NCBI RefSeq assembly: GCF_023898315.1
Contig: NC_064614.1
Span: forward strand, 67,964,501 to 68,028,500
From: Schistocerca nitens
Lineage: Eukaryota > Arthropoda > Insecta > Orthoptera > Acrididae
Direction: 5' to 3'
DNA: 64,000 nt
Shown in pieces: positions 43,786 through 57,029 of the stretch. The notes under the pieces were generated by a model that saw nothing but the letters and a program-made list of their open reading frames with translations, was not told the origin of the DNA and did no database searches. Position numbers and translations under genes: made by a program. The stretch's first letter is position 1; each line of letters starts with the position of its first letter.

Positions 43786-45859
43786 GGGTTAGAAATATAT
43801 TATCAAAAAAGCATGTTTTGCGATTATGTCTCCCACTATGATACTCCGAGACCGATGCCTAAATTAATTGAACTGTAATGGAAAATACTGGTAATATGTT
43901 GGGACAGGGATGATTTTCACAGAACCAAGCTTCATAGAGGTACAGTAATTTGCCTTTTTTTCGCAGCAAAGCGAGGAGCACAAGCGCTAGAGAGTAAGCT
44001 TTTGTAAGTAAATCTAAGCAAGAATGACGCTGTTAAGAATCCATAGCATGAGAGGAGTAGGACAACTGAGACAGCTTACTCCTTTCTTCTATGAGAATTA
44101 CAACTTTCAATAAATTGCTTCCGAGAACTGAAACTTGTCCCTCGTATCGACCTGTAACTGGGTGACAGGCAGTCAGCGACTATATACGCAGTAGTTGCGT
44201 TCTTGTGTGACACCTCTATGGCTCTGCAGTAATGAAAACTGAAGCCCACTGACCGCTATAATCGCTTGGATAATCGCTACACTGCAAATCACTTGAATTA
44301 TAGTTGAATGTGAGTTCCCTCTCATTAAGTTTCTAACGGGTAATTATGCGTGTATATTGGTAATTACATGTTTCATTCCAATCTATTACTTGCTTAGCAC
44401 TGCTGCTGTTCTTCCTGTGTAACAATGGAACTTGGTTGAAATTAAAAGAAAACGTCAGAACATGTGGGAAAGGTTGAAAGTATAGAACTACCTTTGCTAA
44501 TACACGTAGGCAACAAGGACAATTCTTCCATCTAAAAAGTAAGATTACATGGAAATAGGTGACGCAATTTTATTAAGACATGTTTTTATAAAACATACCT
44601 GAAGATGGTCATTACAGAATGAAACCGGAAGTCTGGTGAAAAGAATTTGTGACCATAGACGTGAAGTAAACGAAATTTATTCTATATTAGGGTCACTCTT
44701 CAGATCTCGACTATGTCGCAATTTGTGAAGCAATTGCTACACCAGGAGAAAATACAGGAAAATAAAGTCAATTTTGATTATTGACCGCAAGACCCAGAGA
44801 AGTAGTTCAGTTTCCTCCACCTGCCGGCCACCTATAGAATTCTAACCTCCTACATCCTAGTCAAACCCTTTCACACAAATGTAGAACTAGTAAATTTGTG
44901 TAAATGAAAAAAGTTTGTGTCAACAAAAACTTCGCGCTAACGATACGTGGTATGGGTCTTAGGGAATTCCGAAAATGGAAAAAACCTGCATCTTCGACGC
45001 TCGGTTGGGCATTCAACACACAGAATGGTTTTCCAAAGGTAATGAATAGGGAAATATGCCGCACGTAAGTGTAATGAAGTTAATCCACTGGAGCACAATG
45101 CAACGTGATTGTCTGTACCTATACTGGGCGACTGAGCAGAAAATGTGAAAAGGACATAGGCCCCATCTTCGCCTATTAACGTTTTTAGTGTATCATCTTG
45201 GAAATAGGGAACAAAGAACACTGTGTGCCTTGTGACCCATTTGGCAACTGACGCTTCACAGTTCCCATGCTGAGAGTGCAATATTGGCGAAGATGAGGTG
45301 GGAACCAGATCTCGTTAGAAAAGTATACGACTGGTCAACAGCAAGATTAAAACGCAAAACAATCAAGGCCTGAAAGTGGGATTTATGTTGTCTTTTGCAG
45401 TCAGGAAAGTTCAAAAGTGGGGTGCAAGTAATTAAACAATTAACTGGGGAGGTGAACTTTCACAACGTAACTATGAAAGTGGGGTGTTCATAGCACTCTA
45501 CATAAATATTATACTTAGGTTAAGAATTTAAAACAATTGTTTCTTTTACGTTAGCCATTGTATTTGATATTTTATTAATTAAATTAAGTACAATTTTAAT
45601 CAACAAAATACTCCAATAATTATCCATATTCGATAAATCAATTACAAGTACAAAATGGTTTCAAAAATTGGTTACATACTAATCATCATATTAATAAAAC
45701 AAAAAGAACTTGAATGATTTTAAAATTATAGGGAAATGTTAAGAGACGAAATATCAGCTATATTTATACCACTTACAACAGTCATTCCTATTCTGGTGGA
45801 AAAGCACATTTTAACACTGATCATTTTCACAAACACTAGAAGTTTCTGAATAGATATAT
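43786..45859. other. Unassigned DNA
   Basis: No supported gene. A 114-codon minus frame at 44937-45281 shows no family I recognise. The word acctgaagatggtcattaca then gaatgaaaccgg (about 44600-44635) resembles, inverted, the accggtttc / gatcatctt motif of the foldback element. Confidence 0.45.
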
Positions 45860-47552
45860 TTAATGCAGATGTTTTTGATATGATTTGAACACAAGAACTG
45901 TTTACACTTGCAAGAGAAGACCCTTTTTTGCAGCAAACTGCGCTTCTTCCTGATTTACGTATATCGCTTTGAATGCACTGGAATACCCTTTTCCGTGTTT
46001 GAGGTCTTCGCTGTCTTTATTCGGATGGATCTTGGTACGGTTGTGTTTGAATGTTTGATGCTCTTTTTAAAACCTGAGGCCGCACGAGTTCCTGCCCCAG
46101 CTGCTTTCTATATTGTCTTCTTTCTGCAACAAAATTGGGGATGTAGCATTACGATATAACTTCAGCATTAATGCAGGCAACATCTAACTCCCGGAAGAAC
46201 ATTGCTAATAGTGATCGATTTGTTCTACTTGTTACGGTGTATGTTGCACACAGCTTGTCAACTGTGTCAACTCCACCTTTTGTAAGGTTATAGAAGGTAA
46301 CGTATTAAGGATTCTTTTCCTTCACCTGTTATGGTATCAATACACTTGTGATTCGGATACACTGTTGCAATGTAACATTTCTAACATTTAAAGGTACATT
46401 TGAAAGGCTAGTGATGTCTCCTTTGCAAGCAAAAATAGTGTTTGTAGTTTCTCTCCCTCTTATGGAAGTTAATTCATTCCGAAGCTGAGGCTTATTTTTT
46501 CTCATCGTGCCAGCAGTTCTTCAGCGAGCAAGATACTAGCGTACCAATCATCTGTTATGATGTTCTGGCTAGCTCCTTGAATCCGCACAATAAGTCTCAA
46601 AGCAACGTCTTTGTCTGAATTAAAACCTTGGAAAGCTCCTTCAGTCTGCTTTGCGGCACACATTTACATTTCAGTTGCATACCAAGTCACATAATGTGCC
46701 GCAGTTAGCAGGCTTTCTTGGAATTTACGTCAAAAAGAGGGACATTTAAGCGTGAAGAGCACCAGCTGTTGATCAATTTTAGTATAAATTCCGAGACTGT
46801 ACGTATTTCTGCAGTTTTAGTTGAAAAAAGTGAATACTTCTCGTATTGCAGCAATTTCATCCAGGTCCTTACGTTGCGCCCTATGGTAAATATTGTCAAA
46901 TCTTAAACATCCTATAAGAGACAAAAATCTGTCCAGTCTCACTGCAATGGGAAATGTCTGTACTCGTAGTCCCTGTGAAGGAAACAGAACCTGTAAATTC
47001 TATTTAGCTGCTCTGTAAGAAAGCGGCAATTATAAGTAATCCAATGAAAGATCTTCTTTCTGCTATACAAGTTTTCCGCCATAGTGTTTTTATAGTGGGG
47101 CTCAATGCGACCAATATAAAGAGGTTGGTGCACTTGACTATTGGGCGAATTACTTGTGCATTTATGAGGACATCGAAACATTCTACAGCAGTCTAATAGT
47201 TTTTAGCTATTAATTAGGTCCCATGATGCTGAGTTACTATATTTTGCTTCCTACCTCTGATATTGTTAGGATTCGCAGTACTCATCCATTTACTTATTTT
47301 ATCCTTACCAAGCATAAAGTTGTCTGGTATTACTGAAAAGGAGGATGCTATATCTTCTCCAAGATAGTTATCAGACTGACCAGTTGCAGTTGCGTGATCA
47401 CTTCCCTCGCAATTACCGTATTCTTCATTGTCATCCAAATCTTGAAAGTCTGGCGTATAACAACCATTATCACCTCAATTCAAAACTTCCTCCAATAGCC
47501 TACTAAGATGCTTTTGCTGCTCCTCATGTGACACAAGATATACACTGCTCAT
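45860..47552 (-). pseudogene. piggyBac-like transposase, decayed
   Basis: On the minus strand, from a plausible ATG (47550-47552): VSHEEQQKHLSRLLEEVL, then ISKWMSTANPNNIRGRKQNI (region before the catalytic core). Next are VRLDRFLSLIGCLRFDN and RKDLDEIAAIREVFTFF (about 46800-46950), and KIDQQLVLFTLKCPF near 46750-46790, which fits the catalytic IDEQL..FRGRCPF motif and keeps the Asp. Further on come ASQNIITDDWYASILLAEEL near 46540-46575, KKPQLRNEINFHKREGN, TITGEGK, a region fitting KGGVDTVD with mutations, FFRELDVACINAEVIS near 46180, and a Cys-rich tail. Many stops and frameshifts are present. I found no TTAA-flanked inverted repeats. Confidence 0.78.
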
Positions 47553-47618
47553 CACAGAATATAGTACAAGTAGGTAGGTAGGGTGTTGTCAGCACACCAG
47601 TGATGAAAACATGTGGTG

Positions 47619-47830
47619 CCCGCATCTCGTGGTCGTGCGGTAGCGTTCACGCTTCCCACGCCCGGGTTCCCGGGTTCGATTCCCGGCGGGGTCAGGGATT
47701 TTCTCTGCCTCGTGATTGCTGGGTGTTGTGTGCTGTCCTTAGGTTAGTTAGGTTTAAGTAGTTCTAAGTTCTAGGGGACTTATGACCGCAGCAGTTGAGT
47801 CCCATAGTGCTCAGAGCCATTGGAACCATT
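47619..47830 (+). mobile_element. SINE-1 body with a tRNA-Gly-like head, 15-bp TSD
   Basis: The head cccgcatctcgtggtcgtgc, ggtagcgttcacgcttccca, B box gggttcgattcccggcgggg looks like tRNA-Gly with a CCC-type anticodon region. The body (ggttagttaggtttaagtag, gtcccatagtgctcagagcc) is the same as in SINE-1 copies with the other head. Flanks tgaaaacatgtggtg lie at 47604-47618 and 47831-47845, perfect. Not a functional tRNA gene: it is fused to the SINE body. Confidence 0.92.
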
Positions 47831-47845
47831 TGAAAACATGTGGTG

Positions 47846-49955
47846 TAAGTTGTTGCTGTCTTTAAAAACAGGAACAACGGTTCCACAACTATGTGCATCC
47901 ATTTGAGCGAAGGTAACATGAGAGGCACCCACATGCCTTGCTCATACTGTGGCATCAAGCAGTCAGGCCTGCAACATCAGTGGTCTGCCAAGCGAGTGGA
48001 TTCATTCTTATTTATCGAGTAACATGAACTCTCGTACTCACAATTAAGTTACAAGTTATCCTCCTATATGATTAATACGCAACGGAAACACGCATCTGAC
48101 TATCAGTAATTTACAGAACTCTGACTGTACACTACGCACTGGCAATACCACATTTTCTTTCTTTTTTTTTATTTAACGGCTTTTGTCAACACGTGGCCAC
48201 CGCACTGAATATGAATGGCGCACAGATTATAAATTCGGGACATTATGACAACATACAATTCGAAGGAAAAGTCCACCAATCTTTTTCTTTTCACTATCTT
48301 ATTTATTCCGATAAATTCTCTAACCTAAACACACAAATTCTATAACCTACAACAATAACACATGAGAAATTCCGCCCAGTGGGCATGGCTTTACATTGGT
48401 GAATCTCTATATTATGGTCTCGTAATTATTTAACGCTACAGTGCACTTTCTGGATAGGATGGTGGATCTTTTATTATTTCTCACACTTCGACTCTCACAA
48501 TCATCATCACGAAACTATCCTCCAGACCGAGCGGTACAGAAGGAACCAGCATAACCCACTAATCTTTTGAAACTACCTTGCTACTCTCCCATGCAAACCA
48601 CACATACCCAAATTACATGACATACACCACACTACGACATGAAATACAAAACACTAAATAGTAACAACACTATCACTTTCAGCTTTCCCACTTCAATTAG
48701 TATTTATCCCAGTTTCACACGACACTGCCCCACTTTGTAATTCTACTTTCCTACTATGAACTCTGGAGATATTTGCACGTCTTCCTGTGCAATGCAAGCC
48801 AAGTGGCGTTGCTGGATAGACGGCCGACTCACCTTGCTTCTCTCTCAGAGTTTGAATCTAGCGTCACACGGAATCATATCACGCAAAGCAATATTAAGAA
48901 CGTATTCATCACACACGCGAGTCCTCAACTGATACCATGGACGAGTACTTCTCTTTATCTTTTGTCTCATACACAGTTTGAGACTCACACAGTACTCACC
49001 ACGTGGAAGTACTCGTCTCTAATTTCAAGTCCTGCACACGCCATTTCTTAAATATTTCAACTTATGGTACACACGCTATTTCTTAAATATTTCAACTTAT
49101 TGTACACACGGTAGTAATTCAGCGTAACACGGAAGTATTTCAACTTATTGCTACACGTGGTTTCATTGTGACCGTTGGTCACTTCCGAAGATTACTACAA
49201 TCCCATTAATATTACCTGCCTGACATTTAATTCTCCCCACTATAGTTCCTGAAATAGAGAAATTATTATTTCAAACTACTCTTAAATATTCCACATGCAT
49301 ACCATGTCTCCACGCTTTTGTCATTACGGAGCACAACTAAAACAGGTCTTAACAGCACAAGATCCAGCGGCAGAGTGCTGAAACATGGCCGTTCTCCAGG
49401 TTCTCTCAGACCTCTGTCGAAGTGGGGGAGCACCTTGCTACCGTATTGGTCAGCCACATTTCAGGCGCTCAAAGCTCAGGTAAATTTCATCTCTTTGGTC
49501 CCACCAAGGGTGGCCAAAGGATCGACTCAAAGATGATCATATATTCACATTCACTATCTGCGGTTAGCAGACGACCATACAATCATTCATTTCACAGATC
49601 TCACCAAACTGGATGTAGGGATTTACTTTGTGGGAGTGCACATGTGATCAATTAAATAAATAAATTGTCATTCTTTCCCACACTGGTATCCGGCTTCGCT
49701 GCATTAATTGAAATTGAGTTATTTTACAAAAACAATGTGTTGTTCTGACAAAAATAATGAAGTATGTTGTACCTATTTTCAATGTCTGGCGGTACTGTAC
49801 CCTTTCAAACAAGTCGCTCAACAGTGTGACCAACATGCTTCCCCAAGTACCAGTAAAGTGGGATGTTTTGAACACCCCACATTCCCAGTGAAGGTTAAAA
49901 CACGGACATGTAATGGACATGTGGTATATACTAAGCAACAGTGTACTTCTCGGCT
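47846..49955. other. Unassigned DNA with a short tandem repeat
   Basis: A 36 bp unit (cacacgctatttcttaaata then tttcaacttattg) occurs twice, near 49035-49070 and 49071-49107, with a partial third copy. No gene recognised in the remainder. Confidence 0.5.
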
Positions 49956-52263
49956 GATTAGATTAGATTAGATTAGATTAGATTAGATTAATACTAGTTC
50001 CATGGATCATGAATACGATATTTCGTAATGATGTGGAACGAGTCAAATTTTCCAATACATGACATAATTAAGTTAATTTAACAACATACTTAAGTTAATA
50101 TAACAACTTCTTTATTTTTTTGTTTTTTATCATATTTTTTAATTTTTTTTCTTAATTTATATCTAAAAATTCCTCTATGGAGTAGAAGGAGTTGTCATTC
50201 AGAAATTCTTTTAATTTCTTCTTAAATACTTGTTGGTTATCTGCCAGACTTTTGATACTATTTGGTAAGTGATTAAAGACTTTAGTGGCAGTATAATTCA
50301 CCCCTTTCTGTGCCAAAGTTAGATTTAATCTTGAATAGTGAAGATCCTCCTTTCTCCTAGTATTGTAGTTATGCACACTGCTATTACTTTTGAATTGGGT
50401 TTGGTTGTTAATGCAAAATTTCATAAGAGAGTGTATATACTGAGAAGCTACTGTGAATATCCCTACATCCTTAAATAAATGTCTGCAGGATGATCTTGGG
50501 TGGACTCCAGCTATTATTTTGATTACACGCTTTTGTGCAATAAACACTTTATTCCTCAGTGATGAATTACCACAAAATATGATACCATATGAAGGCAATG
50601 AGTGAAAATAGGCGTAGTAAGCTAATTTACTAAGATGTTTATCACCAAAATTTGCAATGACCCTTGTTGCATAAGTAGCTGAACTCAAACTTTTCAGCAG
50701 ATCATCAATGTGTTTCTTCCAATTTAATCTCTCATCAATGGACACATCTAAAAATTTGGAATATTCTACCTTAGCTACATGCTTCGGATTAAGGTCTATA
50801 TTTATTAATGGTGTCATACCATTTACTGTACGGAACTGTGTGTACTGTCTTATCAAAATTCAGTGAGAGTCTGTTTACAAGGAACCACTTAGTAATTTTC
50901 TGAAAGACATTATTGACAATTTCATCAGTTAATTCTTGTTTGTCATGTGTGATTACTATACTTGTATCGTCAGCAATGAGAACTGACTTTGCCTCTTCAT
51001 GAGTATAGAATGGCAAGTCATTAATATACATTAACAACAACAAAGGACTCAAGACTGACCCTTGTGGAACCCCATTCTTGATAGTTCCCCAGTTTGAGGA
51101 ATGTGCTGAACTTTGCATATTATGAGAACTGCTAATTTCAACTTTCTGCACTCGTCCAGTTAGGAATGAATTGAACCATTTGTGCACTGTCCCACTCATG
51201 CCACAATATTTGAGCTTGTCTACCAGAATTTCATGATTTACACAATCAAAAGCCTTTGAGAGATCACAAAAAATCCCAATGGGTGGTGTTCGGTTATTCA
51301 AAACATTCAAAATTTGATTGGTGAAAGCATATATGGCATTTTCTGTTGAAAAACCTTTCTGGAAACCAAACTGACATTTTGTTAGTACTTCATTTCTACA
51401 GATATGTGAAGCTACTCTTGAATACATTACTTTCTCAAAAATTTTGGATAAAGCTGTTAGAAGGGAGATTGGACAGTAATTGTTGACATCAGATCTATCC
51501 CCCTTTTTATGCAAAGGTATCACAATAGCATATTTCAGTCTATCAGGCAAAATGCCCTGTTCCAAAGAGTTATTACAAAGGTGGCTGATAATCTTACTTA
51601 TCTGTTGAGAACAAGCTTTTAGTATTTTGCTGGAAATGCCATCAATTACATGTGAGTGTTTGCTTTTAAGCAAGTTTATTATTTTCCTAACTTCAGAGGG
51701 AGAAGTGGGTGAGATTTCAATTGTATCAAATTGCATAGGTATGGCCTCTTTCATTTACAGCCTAGCATCTTCTAATGAACATCTGGATCCTACTATACCC
51801 ACAATATTTAGAAAATTATTATTAAAAATATTTTCAACTTCTGACTTTTTGTTCGTAAAGTTTTCATTCAGTTTGATGGTAACACTGTCTTCCTGTGCTC
51901 TTGGTTCACCTGTTTCTCTTTTAATAATATTCCAAATTGTTTTAATTTTATTATCAGAGTTGCTGATTTCAGACATGATACACATACTTCTGGATTTTTT
52001 AATAACTGTTCTTAATATAACACAGTAGTTTTTATAATGTTTGATAGTTTCTGGGTCACTATTCTTTCTTGCTCTCAGATACATTTCCCTTTTCCGGTTA
52101 CAAGATATTTTTATACCCTTAGTAAGCCATGGTTTGTTACAAGGTTTCTTACGAGTATATTTAACTATTTTCTTGGGGAAGCAGTTTTCAAATGCATTTA
52201 CAAAAATGAACACTTCAAAAACGAACACAGCTCTTCCATCCTAGTGTCATTCATGTTCATATA
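49956..52263 (-). mobile_element. LINE-E: minus-strand LINE of the LINE-F type, 5' truncated
   Basis: On the plus strand it opens with (gatta)n at 49956-49991, the 3' tail of the element, followed by the 3' UTR (catggatcatgaatacgata). The coding part is 50152-52228 on the minus strand. A Tc1-B copy (52266) lies at its 5' side, so the true 5' end is unclear. Confidence 0.88.
50152..52228 (-). pseudogene. LINE-E reverse transcriptase, one stop and one frameshift
   Basis: Linker: VNAFENCFPKKIVKYTRKKP and KNYCVILRTVIKKSRSM. A TAA at 51755-51757 precedes MKEAIPMQFDTIEISPTSPS. RT: HSHVIDGISSKILKAC, IVIPLHKKGDRSDVNNYCPI (the usual R is C), KCQFGFQKGFSTENAIYAF, GIFCDLSKAFDCVNHEILV (motif A intact), NGVPQGSVLSPLLLLMYIND (motif B) and SVLIADDTSIVIT (motif C, IADD). 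A frameshift near 50830 leads into QYTQFRTVNGMTPL, YSKFLDVSIDERLNWKKHI, SLPSYGIIFCGNSSLRNKVF and DNSFYSIEEFLDIN. With only two breaks it is among the better preserved LINEs here. Confidence 0.9.
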
Positions 52264-52265
52264 TA

Positions 52266-53622
52266 CACTACTGGCAATTAAAACTGTTACACCAGGAAGA
52301 TGACGTTCTACAAACGTGAAATTTACCCGACAGGAAGAAGATGCTGTGATATGCAAATGATTAGCTTTTCAGAGCATTCACACAAGGTTGGCGCCGGCGG
52401 CGACACCTACAACGTGCTAACATGAGGAAAGATTCCAACCGATTTCTCATACATAAACAGCAGCTGACCGGATTTGCCTGGTGAAACGTTGTTGTGATGC
52501 CTCGTGTAAGGAGGAGAAATACGTACCACCACGTTTCTGACTGTGTAAAGGTTGGACTGTAGCCTATCGCGATTGCGGTTTGTCGTATCGCGACATTGTT
52601 ACTCGCGTTGGTCGAGATCCAGTGACTGTTAGCAGAATATGGAATCGGTGGGTTCCGGAGGGTAATATGGAACGCCGTGCTGGATCCCAATGACCTCGTA
52701 TCACTAGCAGTCGAGTTGATAGCCATCTTATGCGCATGACTGTAAAGAATCGTGCAGCCAAGTCTCGATCCCTGAGTCAACAGATGGGGACGTTTGCAAG
52801 ACAACAACCATCTGCACCAACAGTTCGATGACGTTTGCAGCAGCACGGACTATCAGCTTGGAGACCATGGCTGCGGTTACCCTTGACGCTGCATCACAGA
52901 CAGGAGCGCCTGCGATGGTGTACTCAACGACGAACCTGGGTGCACGAATGGCAAAACGTCATTTTTTCTGATGAATCCAGATTCTGTTAACAACATCATG
53001 ATGGTTGCATCCCTTGTTTGGCGACATCGCGGTGAGCGCACATTGGAAGCGTGTATTCGTCATCGCCATACTGGCGTATCACCCGGCGTGGTGGAATGGG
53101 GTGCCATTGGTTACACGTCTCGGTCACCCCTTGTTCGCATTGACGGCACTTTGAACAGTGGACGTAACATTTCACATGTGTTACGACCCGTGGCCCTACC
53201 CTTCATTCGATTCCTGCATTTCAGCCTTTCTGGACACAGAAAATCTTCGACTGCTGCCTTGGCCAGCACGTTCTCCAGATCTCTCACCAACTGAAAACGT
53301 CTGGTCAATGGTGGCCGAGCAACTGGCTCGTCACAATACGCTAGTCACTGCTCTTAATGAACTGTGGTATCATGTTGAAGCTGCATGGGCAGCTGTACCT
53401 GAACATGCCATTCAATCTCTGTTTGACTCAACGCCCAGGCGTATCAAGGCCGTTATTACGCCCAAAGTTGGTTGATGTGGGTACTGATTTCTCAGGATCT
53501 ATGCACCCAAACTGCGTGGAAATGTAATCACATGTCAGTTCTAGTATAATATATTTGTCCAATGAATACCCGTTTATGATCTGCATTTCTTCTTGGTGGA
53601 GCAGTTTTAACGGCCAGTAGTG
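52266..53622 (+). mobile_element. Tc1-B copy 2 (1,357 bp)
   Basis: The termini are CACTACTGGCAATTAAAACT and, read inward from the right, CACTACTGGCCGTTAAAACT. TA lies at 52264-52265 and 53623-53624. The internal sequence is collinear with copy 1 at 24995. Confidence 0.92.
52497..53475 (+). pseudogene. Tc1-B transposase copy 2, second catalytic Asp deleted
   Basis: It starts MPRVRRRNTYHHVSD and meets a stop within about 22 codons. The central part is in several frames: SDESRF-like sequence near 52970 with TAA mutations, then VEWGAIGYTSRSPLVRIDGT. Between FIRFLHFS and AFLDTEN (near 53218-53225) about 40 bp are missing compared with copy 1, exactly the part coding FQQDNARPH. The end keeps SPDLSPTENVWSM (PTE for PIE) and VNP-type C-terminal sequence. 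It cannot be active. Confidence 0.9.
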
Positions 53623-53624
53623 TA

Positions 53625-54759
53625 TCACCAGTTTTCTATCACATTATGAAACAGGAATTCTTCTCCAATAAAAGAGGACATTCCAATAACATGAATCTGA
53701 TACCGCTGTGTGCACCACCTGCGACATTTTTAGGTGATTTTTTTAAGTACGAGGCCTAAAGGGGTAGCTGAAACGTCATGACTGCAGCATTATTGTGTGA
53801 CACCTCACTGCAAAAATCGGCAAGGAAAAGGTTGATGAATATGTAGATGTATATGGATTTCGCCAGTGGGGACACTATTGTTAAACTATGGCAATTATTT
53901 TAAGAGACTGAATTTGTTGTAACTAACACTTGATGTCACTTGCTACCCCGTCACCTGTGCATCTGGCGATCACCAATAGCCGGTCCACAACGAGTAACCT
54001 GTAGCCACATGATCATTTCTCTTTTCTGGAACAGCGTAAAAAGTACTGAGACTCACCCAACTCTGACAATAGTACATATACAAACTTGTTATGCACAGGA
54101 ACGACGAAAAACGAAAACTCAGCTAACAAGATAGCAGATTGAGAGACTTAAGTTACAAACACTGAAGAACGATTATTTCAAAACAAGTTTCTAGGCTACT
54201 CTTAATGACAGAAACCACTTCTAATGCTCGTGAGACTCAAAAAAAAAAAAAAAAAAAGGAAACATTTTGTAGCCTCGCCAAGTAGCGACGAGGGTATTCC
54301 ACTATTGGGCAGCGATGTGAACGTACAACCTATTAGAACCCTCGACAGGGATCAGAGCATAGGTATGGCTCTGTAAGGCAACAGAGGCCACCACAAGACG
54401 CTACTCAACAGGTCAAACCCTTTGGTTGTCAACCACTTTAAATAAGCGGACCTCCAGTGGGAAAGCCGTCCAAATACTTTCCATTACATTAGTGTACTCA
54501 CTAATTCGATTTGTACTTATATTTTGATATAGATACGACTGGGACTAATAGCTTACTGCTTATGATAGATTTAACATCTACACTGGAGTTTATCTGTCTG
54601 AAGGCGCCCATCGCTGTCTCGAAGCCTGTAAGGCTCGTAAAGGTGTACCCAAGCACTTTGACCTTTACTTCTATCGTCACAAAGCGGTACCCGATTATCG
54701 CATGTGTAAAGAACAATTTGTGTTATTATCCATTGGAATACTATAAGACACTCATAGAT
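53625..54759. other. Unassigned DNA
   Basis: An A-run lies at about 54239-54257. No family recognised. Confidence 0.45.
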
Positions 54760-56560
54760 ATATTATTACAGCAACTAGTTTCCCAAACGTATGACAAGAG
54801 AGAAGAATGGAGGAACAACGACCTACTAAATTTAATGAAAAAAAGAAAAGTAACAAAACCACATATGACGCCATTAGCGGAAAAATGAGAGTATGTAATG
54901 AAACGCTAACAAATCAAAAATGTAAATAAATAGAAATTTAAATTAGGTATGACGGTTTCAGTATGAAGAAGAAGATGCCTCACAAACTCTGGAGGAGATG
55001 CTGTAGGAAGTTAAAAATTATATAAGGAAATGAAAAACTAGATGAAATGAATCAGAGATTCGGAAACTTGTAGATAGTCATTATGTCCAAATGAACTTGT
55101 TTGGCCACCTACTCGTATACAACATTAGAAATGTGTCGGGAAAATGTCATACATCCATCTTCTTAGGTCAGCAGCTGCAAATTATGCTAAACACTGCAGC
55201 GACTACAGAGTAATCAACCTACTGCCTGAAAAGTTTCTCTTCTGTCGTGTATTCAGATATTCTAATGGAATTTACTCGATAAGCAACGGTATAAAGCGTT
55301 ACAAAGAATATAAAGTTTCGCTTAATTTAAAAATCACGAAGAGAAAACACTTTACAATGACCATCTAAAATAATTAAATATGAGGGTGTATCCAGCCAGT
55401 GAGTATGCTGGTTGACGTCACTGTTAGGTGATGCATGACCGAACTGTTGAGAACAATTCTTACGCATTATGTAATGAAATGATCGGAAAAGCAATCTCAG
55501 AGAGGTTCTGACTTCTATTAAAGAAGAATGAACGAAAGAACACGAATAGTGGTCGTTTATTTTATTATTCAACAATCCGCTTCAAACTCTTTTATTCAGT
55601 CACTGAGTAATTATTAAAAACAATAAATATTAATTCCATGACAAGGAGATAGGGAATGTGAATGATTTTAAAATAATTAACACAAGTGTGTATAAATAAT
55701 TATTTAATTACTGATCACGAGAATTATGAGTTACAAACTTATGATTACAGCCCATCTCGAAGAGATTACTTCGGCAGAAGATACAAATGTAGATGTTAGG
55801 GAAATGAAGATCAATCTCGTCATTTGTTAACTGAGATAAAAAATTAAGCGTTTAACGGAATTCCAGGAGCTTCGCTGTGGATTAAGTGTTCTCTGTGACT
55901 ATAAGGAAAGTGTTCATTTCTTACTAAAAAAAAATGAATGGTCTACAGAATACACACATGAACTGAATATCCTTGCTTTAGCTTTTAAATAGCACCTAAA
56001 CAACCTACTTGTCTGAAAGTGTTTTTGAGAATTTTCACTCAGTCGTCCATGTAGAAAAATGGAAAACAACGTAATCGAAACCAAGGAGTTAGAAATGCTG
56101 TCGGAAAAAGGGATACCGAGCATTCTGTCCTAGGTTTAGTTCAGAACTGCCTCGATCAATAACAAATCATCTTTGCACTCTCTATTGATGGCATGCATTT
56201 GTCAGTGTCAAACGTGACAATGTTATTGAACAGTGGAAACTGACAAGGGTTGATAGTAAATACATCTATATCATTAACCGACTGTACCACAGTAAAAGGT
56301 TCGACGAAATCGAGATTAGAATGCAGTTTCAGAGAAAACCACCATCGTGGAAGTTGTCAGACAACGACGCATTCTATCTCCAACACTTTTCAACTCATAA
56401 ACCAGTTTCTCGAAATGACCTGGATTATCTGAATAAAGACTAAAGCTCAACGACTAATCCTTAAATAACATCTTCTCTCCACATGAGTCGGCAATGCTTG
56501 CTGATAATGTAGGAAATCTTCAGTCCCTCTCAACACAGTTAATTTGAACATAACAGTGTT
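54760..56560 (+). mobile_element. Probable ancient RTE-type LINE relic
   Basis: Fragments in order fit an RTE-type RT: KREEWRNNDLLNLMKKRKV (linker, near 54800), AKHCSDYRVINLL (55180-55220), VRNAVGKRDTEHSV and LALSIDG-like sequence (56085-56200, motif A region). Then VDSKYIYIINRLYHSKR (56250-56300), VVRQRRILSPTLFN (56348-56395, motif B, usually GVRQGC.LSPTLFN) and ESAMLADNVGNLQSL (56490-56530, motif C region with ADN for ADD). Each is weak alone; the order is the argument. A stretch at about 55370-55900 is unreadable. Confidence 0.5.
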
Positions 56561-57029
56561 GGGACTTCATACCAGTTTCCAAAAACGTTGTTCTTCAACA
56601 ATATTTGAGCGCACTTGAGATGGAAAACATACTTAAATACTAAGAATGCTTTGTGACAAAAAAAAAATGAAATCAAGATGAAGAGATAAAAGCAAGCAAA
56701 TCTGTTCCACAAAGGAAAATTGAAGAACTTTTAACATCTTGATACATTATGTTAACAATTATTGGGAAACAGGCAAGTGTTATAAGGATGGAGTAGAAGA
56801 ATGGACAGTCAAAATCTCGCTCTTTAACAATATGCAGTTTTCTGATATGTGAATTAAGAGGATTATTAATCCCCTATACTGATAACGCGAAATTTAAGAT
56901 TTTTATATCCTGTTTTCCCAGAAACTATCAAAGGTAGTAAAACAAACTTTTACTGGAAGAGTTCTGCCAGATTTAACGCAGTCGGGTACGCAGTCATTTC
57001 AGCACATGGCAGATACATTGTAACTCTTG
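56561..57029. other. Unassigned AT-rich DNA
   Basis: Could contain the decayed C-terminal end of the preceding relic. Not demonstrable by eye. Confidence 0.4.

Noticed and set aside
44937..45281. 114-codon minus-strand frame
   Set aside because: No motif that I recognise and no supporting context; left as unassigned.
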